Shown here in pieces: positions 54,359 through 64,000 of a DNA stretch of 64,000 bases; positions within the stretch are counted from its first letter, which is position 1; every line of letters begins with the position of its first letter. The stretch comes from DATKNA01 sp963755755. Its GTDB lineage: Bacteria > Actinomycetota > Actinomycetes > Actinomycetales > Kineosporiaceae. A program made the translations under genes and the position numbers. The notes under the pieces were generated by a model. The model did not search any database and was not told where the DNA came from. It worked only from the letters and a program-made list of their open reading frames with translations. Where the stretch lies: NCBI GenBank assembly GCA_963755755.1, contig CAVWLJ010000017.1, positions 124,001 to 188,000 on the forward strand, in the 5' to 3' direction.

Positions 54359-55037
54359 ATGAGTTCCGTCCCGAACTCGGGCGACCCGGGGTGGCCCGCG
54401 TTGCTCCCGCCCGACCGCGATCCGCGTGCCCAGGCGGCCGTCGATCCGGCTCCCGAGCGCCGGCGCCGACCCGGACGACGACCTCTTCGCGGGCTGGGAG
54501 CCGCAGCGCCGGGTGAACCGCGTAACGGTGGTGCTCGCCGCGTGCCTGCTCGTGGTCGCGGGCTTCGCGGTCGGGGCCGTCGTCGCCAAGCGCTCGGCGG
54601 CGTCGACGTCCGGAACGGCGGCGCGGTCGGCGGGCGCGACCGGTGCGACCGGACGCGAGGGCTTCGGCGGGTTCGCCGGCGGGGCGGGTGGCTTCCGGAA
54701 CGGGGGAGCGGCGGGGGCCGGCACCGGTGGTGCGGGTGGCGCGGCCGGTGCCCCCGGCGGGCCCGGCGCCGGTGCGGGGGCGGGAGCGGGCGCTGCCGGT
54801 GGTGGCGGCGGGAGCACCGGGACGCCGGTCGTCGTCGGCACGGTCACGTCGGTCTCTGCGACCCGGATCACGGTGAAGAACTTCGCCGGGACCACGGTCG
54901 TCGTCCGCGTCGCGGCCGGGACGCCGGTGACGACGCCCGGGGTCGGCGGGCTGAAGAAGGGCCAGACCGTCTCCGTCGAGGGGACGCGTGCATCCGACGG
55001 CAGCGTGACGGCGACCGCCGTCGTGAGCCGGTCCTGA
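54359..55037 (+). CDS. Membrane-anchored DUF5666-like protein with Gly-rich linker, one frameshift
   Basis: About 225 residues when repaired. A short cytoplasmic part (ERGADPDDDLFAGWEPQRRV) is followed by one helix, VVLAACLLVVAGFAVGAVVA, an 80-residue Gly/Ala linker and a small beta domain VVGTVTSVSATRITVKNFAG, then TVSVEGTRASDGSVTATAVV, which resembles DUF5666. One extra C near 54460 breaks the N-terminal part. ATG at 54359 follows GAGGAG and lies ten bases after the permease stop. Probably a secreted-side accessory of the exporter. Confidence 0.6.
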
Positions 55038-55051
55038 GAGCGAGGAGAACC

Positions 55052-55474
55052 ATGACAAGCGTGCGACGCGCGGTGCCGGCGATCGGCGGCGTCCTCATGA
55101 CGGTCGCGCTCGTGACGGGGTGCGGAGGCGGCTCGTCGTCGTCGACCTCCGGCGGGGCGACCGCGGCACCGACGTCCTCGCCGTCTGCGAGCAACGGGCG
55201 CCGGTTCGGCGGTCAGAACCCGGCGGAGTTCGCCAAGATCCGCCAGTGCCTGCAGGCGGCCGGGATCTCCCTGCCGACGCCGTCTCCGCGACCGAGTGCC
55301 ACGCCGGGCCAGCCGCGCCCGACGCGCTCGCCGGGGCAGGGCGGGTTCGGCGGCGGACGCGGGCGGTTCACGGACCCGAAGGTGCAGGCGGCGCTCAAGG
55401 CCTGCGGCATCACGCTGCCGACGCCGGGCAGCTTCCGGCCTCCGGGCTCGACGGCATCACCGGCGGCGCAGTAG
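55052..55474 (+). CDS. Small lipoprotein-like protein
   Basis: Protein of 140 residues with a signal peptide ending in a lipobox, GGVLMTVALVTGCGGGSSSS. The mature part contains two similar blocks: FAKIRQCLQAAGISLPTPSP and VQAALKACGITLPTPGSF, each with one Cys and a LPTP ending, joined by a Pro/Gly-rich linker. Similar two-block proteins occur beside MacAB-like exporters in actinobacteria. ATG at 55052 follows GAGGAG 14 bases after the previous stop. Function unknown. Confidence 0.65.
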   Translation: MTSVRRAVPAIGGVLMTVALVTGCGGGSSSSTSGGATAAPTSSPSASNGRRFGGQNPAEFAKIRQCLQAAGISLPTPSPRPSATPGQPRPTRSPGQGGFGGGRGRFTDPKVQAALKACGITLPTPGSFRPPGSTASPAAQ

Positions 55475-55759
55475 TCGACGGCTGCCGCTCGGGGATCGCC
55501 CGGCACTCGAGATCGACAGCTACCGGGTCATGGGCTCGGCGCCTTGCGCCGATGGGGAGGTGGGCGGGCGCCGGGGGCCGCGTCACTCGCCGATCTCCCG
55601 GTCGAACCGGTATCGGTTGGCGGCGAAGGACGCGGCCCCGGCGTTTCCGGAGCGTTCCCGGCCCCGCGCCATCAGAGTCACACGCCGTGCCCGGTTGATG
55701 ACAGTCTGGAAGATAGTCGACCGGTCTGGTACTCTCCGCGAACTTTCGAGCACGAGAAG

Positions 55760-58414
<2,655 letters not shown>

Positions 58415-58468
58415 CACGCCGCAGTCTGCCCCCGCCGGCGCCGCGTCCCGCGTGCGGGTGCACGGCGG

Positions 58469-59846
58469 TCAGGTCGCGCTGCCGGTCAGCGCCCGCACCG
58501 CCTCGTCGAAGAGCTGGACGGCGAGGTCGACGTCCGCCTCCGTCGTCGCGGGGGACATGAGCGCCATGGCGTGGAACGGCGTGAGCAGCACGCCGCGGTT
58601 GGCCAGATAGAGGTGCAGCAACTCGTCGAGCTCGTCGTCCGCAGCGGCGGCGGACGCCGACCCCGTGCGGGGCGCCGGCGCGGTGAACCGGAACTCCGAC
58701 CGCGCCCCGAGCTGCGTGACCGACCACGGCAGCCCGGCACGGGCCACGGCCCCGCGGATCCCCTCGGTGTAGCGCGTCCCGAGGCCGATCATGTGCTCGA
58801 AGGCCGCGGGGGTGAGGACGTGCTCCAGCGTGGCGCGCATCGCCGCGACCGACAGCGCGTTGCCCGCCAGGGTGCCGCCCACGCCGCCGACGTCGACGAG
58901 GTCGGCCTCCGGGTGCGCCCCGACGGCGGCCGCGACGTCCGCGCTGATCCCGTAGGCCCCGGTCGGGACTCCGCCGCCGATGCTCTTGCCGATGACGAGC
59001 ACGTCCGGCCGCAAGCCCCAGGCGGCCGTCGCGCCTCCCGGTCCGGCGGAGAAGGTGTGCGTCTCGTCGATGATCAGCAGGGCGCCGTAGCGGGTCGCGA
59101 GCTCGCGCAGCCCCTCGTGGAAGCCCGGTTCGGGCAGCACGATGCCGATGTTCGTCAGAGCGGGCTCGGCGAGGATCGCCGCGACGTCCCCGTGCGCCAG
59201 CTGCGCCTCGACGCCGGCGAGGTCGTTGAACTCCGCGACCCGCGTCGTCTCCGCGAGCGGCACCGGGGCGCCGACGTTCCCGCCCCGGGCCACCGCCTCG
59301 CCGTCCGGACCCGGAAGGGCGAACGCCTCGTCGACGGAGCCGTGGTAGCAGTACGCGAAGACGAGGATCTTCGTGCGTCCGGTGGCCAGCCGGGCCAGCC
59401 GCAGCGCCCAGCGGTTGGCGTCCGTCGCGGTGAGCGTGAACGACCAGAGCGGCAGGCCGAACCGGCGGCTCAGGTCCGCCCCGACCCACTCGGCGTCCGC
59501 CGTCGGGAGCATCGTCGTCAGCCCGCCCTCGTCCCGCACCCGGCGGACGACGGCGTCGACGTGTGGCGCCTGGGCTGTGGCCGGCCATGGCGCCGGTGTC
59601 GCCGAGGGCGAAGTCCACGTACTCGTGTCCGTCGACGTCCACGACCCGGTTGCCGTAGGCCCGGTCCAGGTAGAGCGGGAAGCCACCGCTCCACTTGTTC
59701 ATCCAGGTCATGGGGACCCGGCCGAAGAGGTGTCCGGCCTGCTCGAACAAGGCGCGGGACGCCGGGTGCGCCTGCGCGTACGCGGCGCGCTCCCGGTCGA
59801 CGAGCGAGGCCAGGTGGGCGCGGTCGACGGAGCTCACGACGGTCAT
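58469..59846 (-). CDS. Class III aminotransferase (GSA-aminomutase-like), one frameshift
   Basis: About 458 residues when repaired. The N-terminal part (SRALFEQAGHLFGRVPMTWM, NRVVDVDGHEYVDFALGDTG) is in one frame and the rest in another; the join is near 59566, where GGCGCC context has one base too many. The rest has ALRLARLATGRTKILVFAYC, YHGSVDEAF, LLIIDETHTFSAGPGGATAA and the PLP lysine in VLVIGKSIGGGVPTGAYGIS. It resembles glutamate-1-semialdehyde aminomutase-like transaminases, without proof of that reaction. It lies directly upstream of the GH63-like gene on the same strand. Confidence 0.82.
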
Positions 59847-59886
59847 GCGTCCGGAGTATGCCGCGCGTGGCGGGAGGCGTCCCCGC

Positions 59887-60630
59887 TCACGCCACCTCCC
59901 GGTAGGCCGTCCGGACGGCGCCGATCACGAGTGGCAGGAGCACCCACACGGCCAGCGACGCCGCGGCCCGGGACCAGTCCCCCGCGGAGACGTGCTCGAG
60001 GTAGAGCCGGGGGACGGTTCCGTTGGCGTCGATCCAGCCCAGCGGTTGGCGCACGACGCGGACCGTCTCGGCCACCACCGTGAGCACGATCGGCAGCACG
60101 AAGTACAGGACGATGGCGAGCGGGGTGCTCACCAGGGCGAGCCCGAAGGCGACCCCACCGAGCCCCAGCACGACGCCCAGCGCGGTCACCCGGAGGAACA
60201 GGCCGACCGGCAGGTCGAAGGAACCCGACCCGGCGGCCCCGAGCGGCGGACCGATGAGCGCGACGACGACCGACACCGCCAGCACGACGACGCTCGCGGC
60301 GACCGCGAGGACCGCCATCGCCAGGCACTTCGCCGCCGTGACCAGGTTGCGGCGCGGAACCAGGGTGAACGTCGTCAGCGAGGTCCGCCGGGACCACTCC
60401 GAGGTGACGAGGAGGATGCCGAGGACGGCGAGCAGCGTCAGGGCGAGCCCGTGCTGGGCGGTGTACGTGCCGCGCAAGCCGCGCTCGACGGGGTTCTCCT
60501 CGAACCGCGCCTGGAGCACGGCGACGACGCCGCACAGCACGACCGTGACGGCGAGCAGCCAGCGGGAGGACCGCGTGTCCACGGCCTTCCGGAGCTCGAC
60601 GACCGTGAGCCGGAACAGGCGGGCGGTCAT
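59887..60630 (-). CDS. ABC-2 type exporter permease
   Basis: Protein of 247 residues with six helices, for example WLLAVTVVLCGVVAVLQA, LALTLLAVLGILLVTSEWS and IVLYFVLPIVLTVVAETV. The soluble loop TSEWSRRTSLTTFTLVPRR after helix 2 is typical of ABC-2 permeases. ATG at 60630 overlaps the stop of the ATPase gene (ATGA). Substrate unknown. Confidence 0.82.
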   Translation of the reverse strand: MTARLFRLTVVELRKAVDTRSSRWLLAVTVVLCGVVAVLQARFEENPVERGLRGTYTAQHGLALTLLAVLGILLVTSEWSRRTSLTTFTLVPRRNLVTAAKCLAMAVLAVAASVVVLAVSVVVALIGPPLGAAGSGSFDLPVGLFLRVTALGVVLGLGGVAFGLALVSTPLAIVLYFVLPIVLTVVAETVRVVRQPLGWIDANGTVPRLYLEHVSAGDWSRAAASLAVWVLLPLVIGAVRTAYREVA

Positions 60631-61580
60631 CGCACGACCTCCGTCGACGAGGCCGACGGCGCTGGCGGCGCGGACGACGCGGACGACGCGGACGACGCTG
60701 ACGGCTGACCGGTGAGGTCGAGGAAGAGCCGTTCCAGCGCCCCACCCTCGTCGCTGCGCAGTTCGAGCAGGGTGACGCCGGCCGCCGCGGCCGCCCGCGC
60801 GACGGCGGCGGCGTCCGCCGTGACGACGACCGTGCCGTCGCGCGCGGGCACGACCGGCAGTCCCGCGGCCTCGGCGGCGGCGAGCAGCGCGGCGGGGTCG
60901 TCCGCACGCGCCGTCACGGACGACGACCGCGCGAGCAACTCCGCCCGCTCGCCGGACGCGGCGACGCGCCCGCCGGCGAGCACGACGATGCGGTCCGCGA
61001 CCGCCTCCACCTCGCGCAGCAGGTGCGAGGAGAGCAGCACGGTGCCGCCGCGGTCGGCGTGCTCGCGCAGGAGCACGCGCATCCAGAGGATCCCCTCGGG
61101 GTCGAGCCCGTTCGCCGGCTCGTCGAGAACCAGGACCGGCGGATCGCCGAGCAGTGCCTGCGCGATCCCGAGCCGCTGGCGCATGCCGAGGGAGTAGGTG
61201 CCGACGCGGGCGCTACCGGCGCGGGCGCCGAGCCCGACCTCGTCGAGGAGCCGGTCGACGCGACCTCGATCGACGCCGAGGACCATGGCGGCGAGGAGCA
61301 GGGTCTCGCGGCCGGTGCGGCCCGGGTGGACGGCGGCGGCGTCGAGGAGGACGCCGGCGGTGCGCCCGGGCTCGGGCAGGGCCCGCCAGGGTCGGCCGTC
61401 GACGAGCGCCCGGCCGGCGGTCGGCCGGGTGAGCCCGCAGAGCATCCGCAGTGTCGTGGTCTTGCCGGCGCCGTTCGGGCCGAGGAAGCCCGTCACGGTG
61501 CCGGGTTCGCAGCTGAACGAGACGTCGTCGACGACGGTGCGCCGGCCGTACCGGCGGGTGACGTGCGAGAAGGTCAACAT
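60627..61580 (-). CDS. ABC exporter ATP-binding protein
   Basis: Protein of 317 residues. Walker A FLGPNGAGKTTTLRMLCG, signature TYSLGMRQRLGIAQALLG, Walker B VLVLDEPANGLDPEG and switch His in TVLLSSHLLREVEAVADR. A C-terminal tail of about 80 residues ends in Ser/Ala/Pro repeats (SASSASSASSAPPAPS). ATG at 61580 is preceded directly by a hairpin that contains its GGTGGAG ribosome site. Partner of the ABC-2 permease. Confidence 0.88.
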   Translation of the reverse strand: MLTFSHVTRRYGRRTVVDDVSFSCEPGTVTGFLGPNGAGKTTTLRMLCGLTRPTAGRALVDGRPWRALPEPGRTAGVLLDAAAVHPGRTGRETLLLAAMVLGVDRGRVDRLLDEVGLGARAGSARVGTYSLGMRQRLGIAQALLGDPPVLVLDEPANGLDPEGILWMRVLLREHADRGGTVLLSSHLLREVEAVADRIVVLAGGRVAASGERAELLARSSSVTARADDPAALLAAAEAAGLPVVPARDGTVVVTADAAAVARAAAAAGVTLLELRSDEGGALERLFLDLTGQPSASSASSASSAPPAPSASSTEVVR

Positions 61581-61585
61581 GTGCT

Positions 61586-61600
61586 CCACCGTGCCGGTGG
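61586..61600. promoter_or_regulatory. Hairpin over the ribosome site of the ABC ATPase gene
   Basis: CCACCG-TGC-CGGTGG. On the minus strand it lies five bases before the ATG at 61580, and its stem includes the GGTGGAG sequence that would bind the ribosome. It is also in the middle of the 130-base divergent region with the sensor kinase gene, so an operator is equally possible. Confidence 0.4.
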
Positions 61601-61710
61601 GACGTCGGGTCGGGCTGCGGCCGGAGGGCTGGGTGCCGTCGACCATCGGCCATCCCGGCATCGACCTCGGTCGGTGTCCGGGCACGTCGTCGGTCCGTAG
61701 TCTCGGATTC

Positions 61711-62967
61711 ATGACCGAGCAGGTGCGTCCCCTTCCGGGTCCGCGCCTGCGCCGCGTGCTGGCCCTGGCGGATCTGGACGTTCCGGACGCGAGGTCGACC
61801 ACGTCGCACGACCGCGTCGTGGACGCCCTGCTCGTGCTGTTCTCGCTCGCCGGCGGCGTGCTCGTGTGGGGGTCCGCGGCCGACGGGCTGGAGCCGATGT
61901 CGCCGCGCACCGGCCTCTTCTTCCTCATGGACGCCGCCGCCGGGCTGCTCCTCTGCGCCGCGGTGCCCCTGCGGCGTCGCTTCCCCGTCCCGCTGGCGGT
62001 CGTGGCGAGCACGGTGCTCTGCTGGTCGGCTGCGGGTGTGGTCGCGGGTTCCGTGCTGGTGTGGGGCGCGGTGGTGCGGCGCCGGCTCAGCACCACCCTG
62101 CTGCTCCTGCCGGTCCTGCTCGTGCCGGCGTTCGTGTACCCGCTGGCGCACCCGTCGCCGGACCTCGCCTACGGGCCCGACGCCCTGCTCGGGGTCGTGC
62201 TCGCGCTGCTGCTCGTCTGCTCCGCGCTGTACGTGCGGGTACGCCGGCAGCTCACCGCGCTGCTGGCGGAGCGTGAGCGGCGGGCGCTCGAGGAGCGCGA
62301 GCAGCAGGTGGTGCAGGCGCGCCGGCAGGAGCGGGCACGGATCGCCCACGAGATGCACGACGTGCTGGCGCACCGGTTGTCCCTGGTGAGCCTGCAGGCG
62401 GGAGCTCTGGAGTACCGCCCGGACGCGGCTCCGGAGGACCTGGCGCGTGCGGCGGGGGTGGTGCGGGCGACGGCCCAGGGCGCGCTGGAGGACCTGCGCA
62501 CCGTGATCGGGCTCCTGCGGGAGGACGACGACTCCGTGACCGACCGTCCGCAGCCGACGTGGGCGGACGTCGGGGCGCTCGTCGAGGAGGCGCGTTCCGC
62601 CGGGCAGCGGGTGCGCGTGGACGGCGAGGCCGCCGCGCCGTGGACGGGTCTGCGCGTGCCCGACGGGATCGGCCGGACCGCCTACCGCGTCGTGCAGGAG
62701 GGCCTGACGAACGCCCGCAAGCACGCCCCCGGCACGGTCGTGCATGTGCGGGTCGGCGGACGCCCGGGAGGCCGCCTCGGCGTCGAGCTGGAGAACCCGC
62801 TTGCCCTCGACGTGGGCGACGGGGCGCTCCGCAGGCAGGCGGACGGAACGGGGACCGGGCTGGTCGGGCTGACGGAGCGTGTCGAGCAAGCGGGCGGTGC
62901 GCTGCAGCACGGCGCGACGCCGGACGGGCGGTTCCGCCTGGTCGCGCACCTGCCGTGGCCGGCATGA
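61711..62967 (+). CDS. NarL-family sensor histidine kinase
   Basis: Protein of 418 residues. Four to five helices in the first 180 residues, for example VVDALLVLFSLAGGVLVWGS and LLGVVLALLLVCSALYV, without a large outside domain. HisKA_3 dimerization domain ERARIAHEMHDVLAHRLSLV with likely phospho-His216, then an HATPase domain: YRVVQEGLTNARKHAPGTV and GTGTGLVGLTERVEQAGGAL. ATG at 61711. The stop overlaps the regulator start (ATGA). The divergent ABC exporter is its most likely target. Confidence 0.9.
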   Translation: MTEQVRPLPGPRLRRVLALADLDVPDARSTTSHDRVVDALLVLFSLAGGVLVWGSAADGLEPMSPRTGLFFLMDAAAGLLLCAAVPLRRRFPVPLAVVASTVLCWSAAGVVAGSVLVWGAVVRRRLSTTLLLLPVLLVPAFVYPLAHPSPDLAYGPDALLGVVLALLLVCSALYVRVRRQLTALLAERERRALEEREQQVVQARRQERARIAHEMHDVLAHRLSLVSLQAGALEYRPDAAPEDLARAAGVVRATAQGALEDLRTVIGLLREDDDSVTDRPQPTWADVGALVEEARSAGQRVRVDGEAAAPWTGLRVPDGIGRTAYRVVQEGLTNARKHAPGTVVHVRVGGRPGGRLGVELENPLALDVGDGALRRQADGTGTGLVGLTERVEQAGGALQHGATPDGRFRLVAHLPWPA

Positions 62968-63671
62968 CGGCCGACCCGGTGCGGGTGCTCGTCGTGGACG
63001 ACGACCCGCTCGTCCGGGCCGCGCTGCGGATGATGCTCGACGGCGCCCCCGGCGTGGTCCTCGTCGGCGAGGCCGCCGACGGCGCGGCCGTGCCGGGCGC
63101 CGTCCGAGACCTGGCGCCCGACGTGGTGCTCATGGACATCCGGATGCCCGACGTCGACGGCATCGCGGCGACCGCGCGGCTGCGTGCTCACGCCGGTGCG
63201 CCGGAGGTCGTCGTCCTCACGACGTTCGACGCCGACGAGCACGTCGTCCGCGCCCTGCGCGCCGGGGCCAGCGGGTTCCTGCTCAAGGACACCCGCCCCG
63301 CCGAACTCGTCGAGGCGGTGCGACGGGTGGCGGCGGGGGAGCCGATCCTCTCCCCGTCGGTGACGCGCCGGCTCATGCGGCACGCGGCCGACGCCGAACC
63401 GTCGCCGGCCCGGTCCCGCCGGGACGAGGCGCGCGAACGCCTCGCCGTCCTCTCCGAGCGGGAGCGGGAGGTGGCGCTGGCGGTCGCCGAGGGGCTCGCC
63501 AACGCCGAGATCGCCGCGCGCCTGTTCATGAGCGTCGCGACCGTGAAGGCCTACGTGTCGCGGCTGCTCACCAAGCTGGGGCTCGGGAACCGGGTGCAGG
63601 TGGCGCTGCTCGTCAACGACGCCCAGCTCGCCGAGGAGGCCACGGACGGCGGGTCGCCCCGGGCGCCCTGA
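62964..63671 (+). CDS. NarL/LuxR-family response regulator
   Basis: Protein of 235 residues. Receiver domain VRVLVVDDDPLVRAALRMML with phosphoacceptor Asp58 in VVLMDIRMPDVDG and the switch residues TTFDADEHVVRALRAGASGF, LLKD. The C-terminal LuxR-type helix-turn-helix is LSEREREVALAVAEGLANAE, IAARLFMSVATVKAYVSRLL. Co-translated with the sensor kinase. Confidence 0.92.
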   Translation: MTADPVRVLVVDDDPLVRAALRMMLDGAPGVVLVGEAADGAAVPGAVRDLAPDVVLMDIRMPDVDGIAATARLRAHAGAPEVVVLTTFDADEHVVRALRAGASGFLLKDTRPAELVEAVRRVAAGEPILSPSVTRRLMRHAADAEPSPARSRRDEARERLAVLSEREREVALAVAEGLANAEIAARLFMSVATVKAYVSRLLTKLGLGNRVQVALLVNDAQLAEEATDGGSPRAP

Positions 63672-63928
63672 TCGGTGTCGCCGAACGCGAGGCGCTGCAC
63701 GGCCCGTTTCGGCCACGACTGGGGGCGCGACTGAGAGCGCAGCGACCGCGGGAGCGCCCGGATGGGTCTCGGCAGCGATCGCACGGCAGGGCGGCGGCGC
63801 AGGTCACGGTCCAGCTGGGGGGCTTATTGCGCATGTGTTGCACTAAGGTCGGCGGCGCCCCTAGCCTCGCTCCTGGGTCCGACGGGGATCGGTCCTGAAT
63901 CAGGCGGTGCTCGGGAGACGAGGTTGGT
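63672..63928. other. Intergenic region after the response regulator
   Basis: 257 bases without a recognised gene. A less GC-rich patch (TTATTGCGCATGTGTTGCAC at 63824-63843) probably holds the promoter of the gene that starts at 63929, but I cannot fix the hexamers. Confidence 0.3.
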
Positions 63929-64000
63929 ATGGCTGCTCCTGCCCTGACGCCCACGCGGTTGTCCCGCCTCCGCACGGGGCTCACCTCGGGCGAGCGGACG
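63929..64000 (+). CDS. Start of an unidentified gene, cut by window end
   Basis: ATG at 63929 with GAGG six bases upstream, open to the window end (24 codons): MAAPALTPTRLSRLRTGLTS. Too short to identify. Confidence 0.4.
   Translation, partial: MAAPALTPTRLSRLRTGLTSGERT

Overview
The window is about 64 kb of very GC-rich DNA with the gene content of an actinomycete. It carries a chromosomal purine cluster, BldC, a DUF3073 protein, a Glu/Leu/Phe/Val dehydrogenase, GTG and TTG starts and many ATGA/GTGA stop-start overlaps. The order purF, purM, DUF3073, amino-acid dehydrogenase, bldC matches the Streptomyces-type neighbourhood. The composition and the LOV/SpoIIE regulator would fit a Frankiales/Geodermatophilales/Kineosporiales-like genome, but the genus cannot be fixed from the sequence alone.

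Layout. 1-2.4 kb: end of a class III aminotransferase, a FUSC-type membrane protein and a SRPBCC protein. 2.4-9.5 kb: purD, an MBL-fold hydrolase, purS, purQ, a regularly phased repeat array, an AbiEi/DUF559-like gene, then purL. 9.6-13.6 kb: a spermidine/putrescine-type ABC importer (ATPase, lipoprotein, two permeases). 13.6-15.1 kb: a decayed fic gene between two copies of the last 78 bp of the importer operon. 15.2-22.5 kb: a secreted GH15 glucodextranase, a thioesterase-like protein and a DUF1800/DUF1501 pair. 22.5-28.9 kb: sterol-carrier-like protein, small membrane protein, purF, EamA-like membrane protein, purM, DUF3073, amino-acid dehydrogenase, bldC. 29-32.5 kb: a large LOV-GAF-SpoIIE-HATPase protein. 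33.2-40.3 kb: a type IV secretion-like operon (pilin-like protein, small membrane protein, VirB4-like ATPase, TrbL/VirB6-like protein, VirB8-like protein, M23 hydrolase) with no relaxase or coupling protein in view. 40.3-50.4 kb: a broken ScyD/ScyE-like gene, GH43, ECF sigma factor plus ogt, sppA, PAP2, a Zn-dehydrogenase/GH15 pair. 50.4-55.5 kb: a MacAB-like exporter cluster. 55.7-59.8 kb: a GH63-like glycosidase and a class III aminotransferase. 59.9-63.7 kb: an ABC exporter divergent from a NarL-type two-component system, then the first codons of another gene.

The strongest technical observation is that about twenty genes, including essential-type genes such as purF and purM, are split by single-base frameshifts. 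Nearly all are +1, and most can be repaired by removing one C that stands directly before a G. This looks like systematic sequence error, so frameshifted genes are annotated as CDS over their repaired span. Only fic (in-frame amber codon plus frameshift) and the ScyD-like gene (many breaks) are called pseudogenes. The most biologically interesting items are the phased 42-bp repeat array, the LOV phosphatase next to the type IV secretion-like operon, the fic segment flanked by duplicated importer 3' ends, and the sigma factor-ogt operon with a 22-bp palindrome just upstream.
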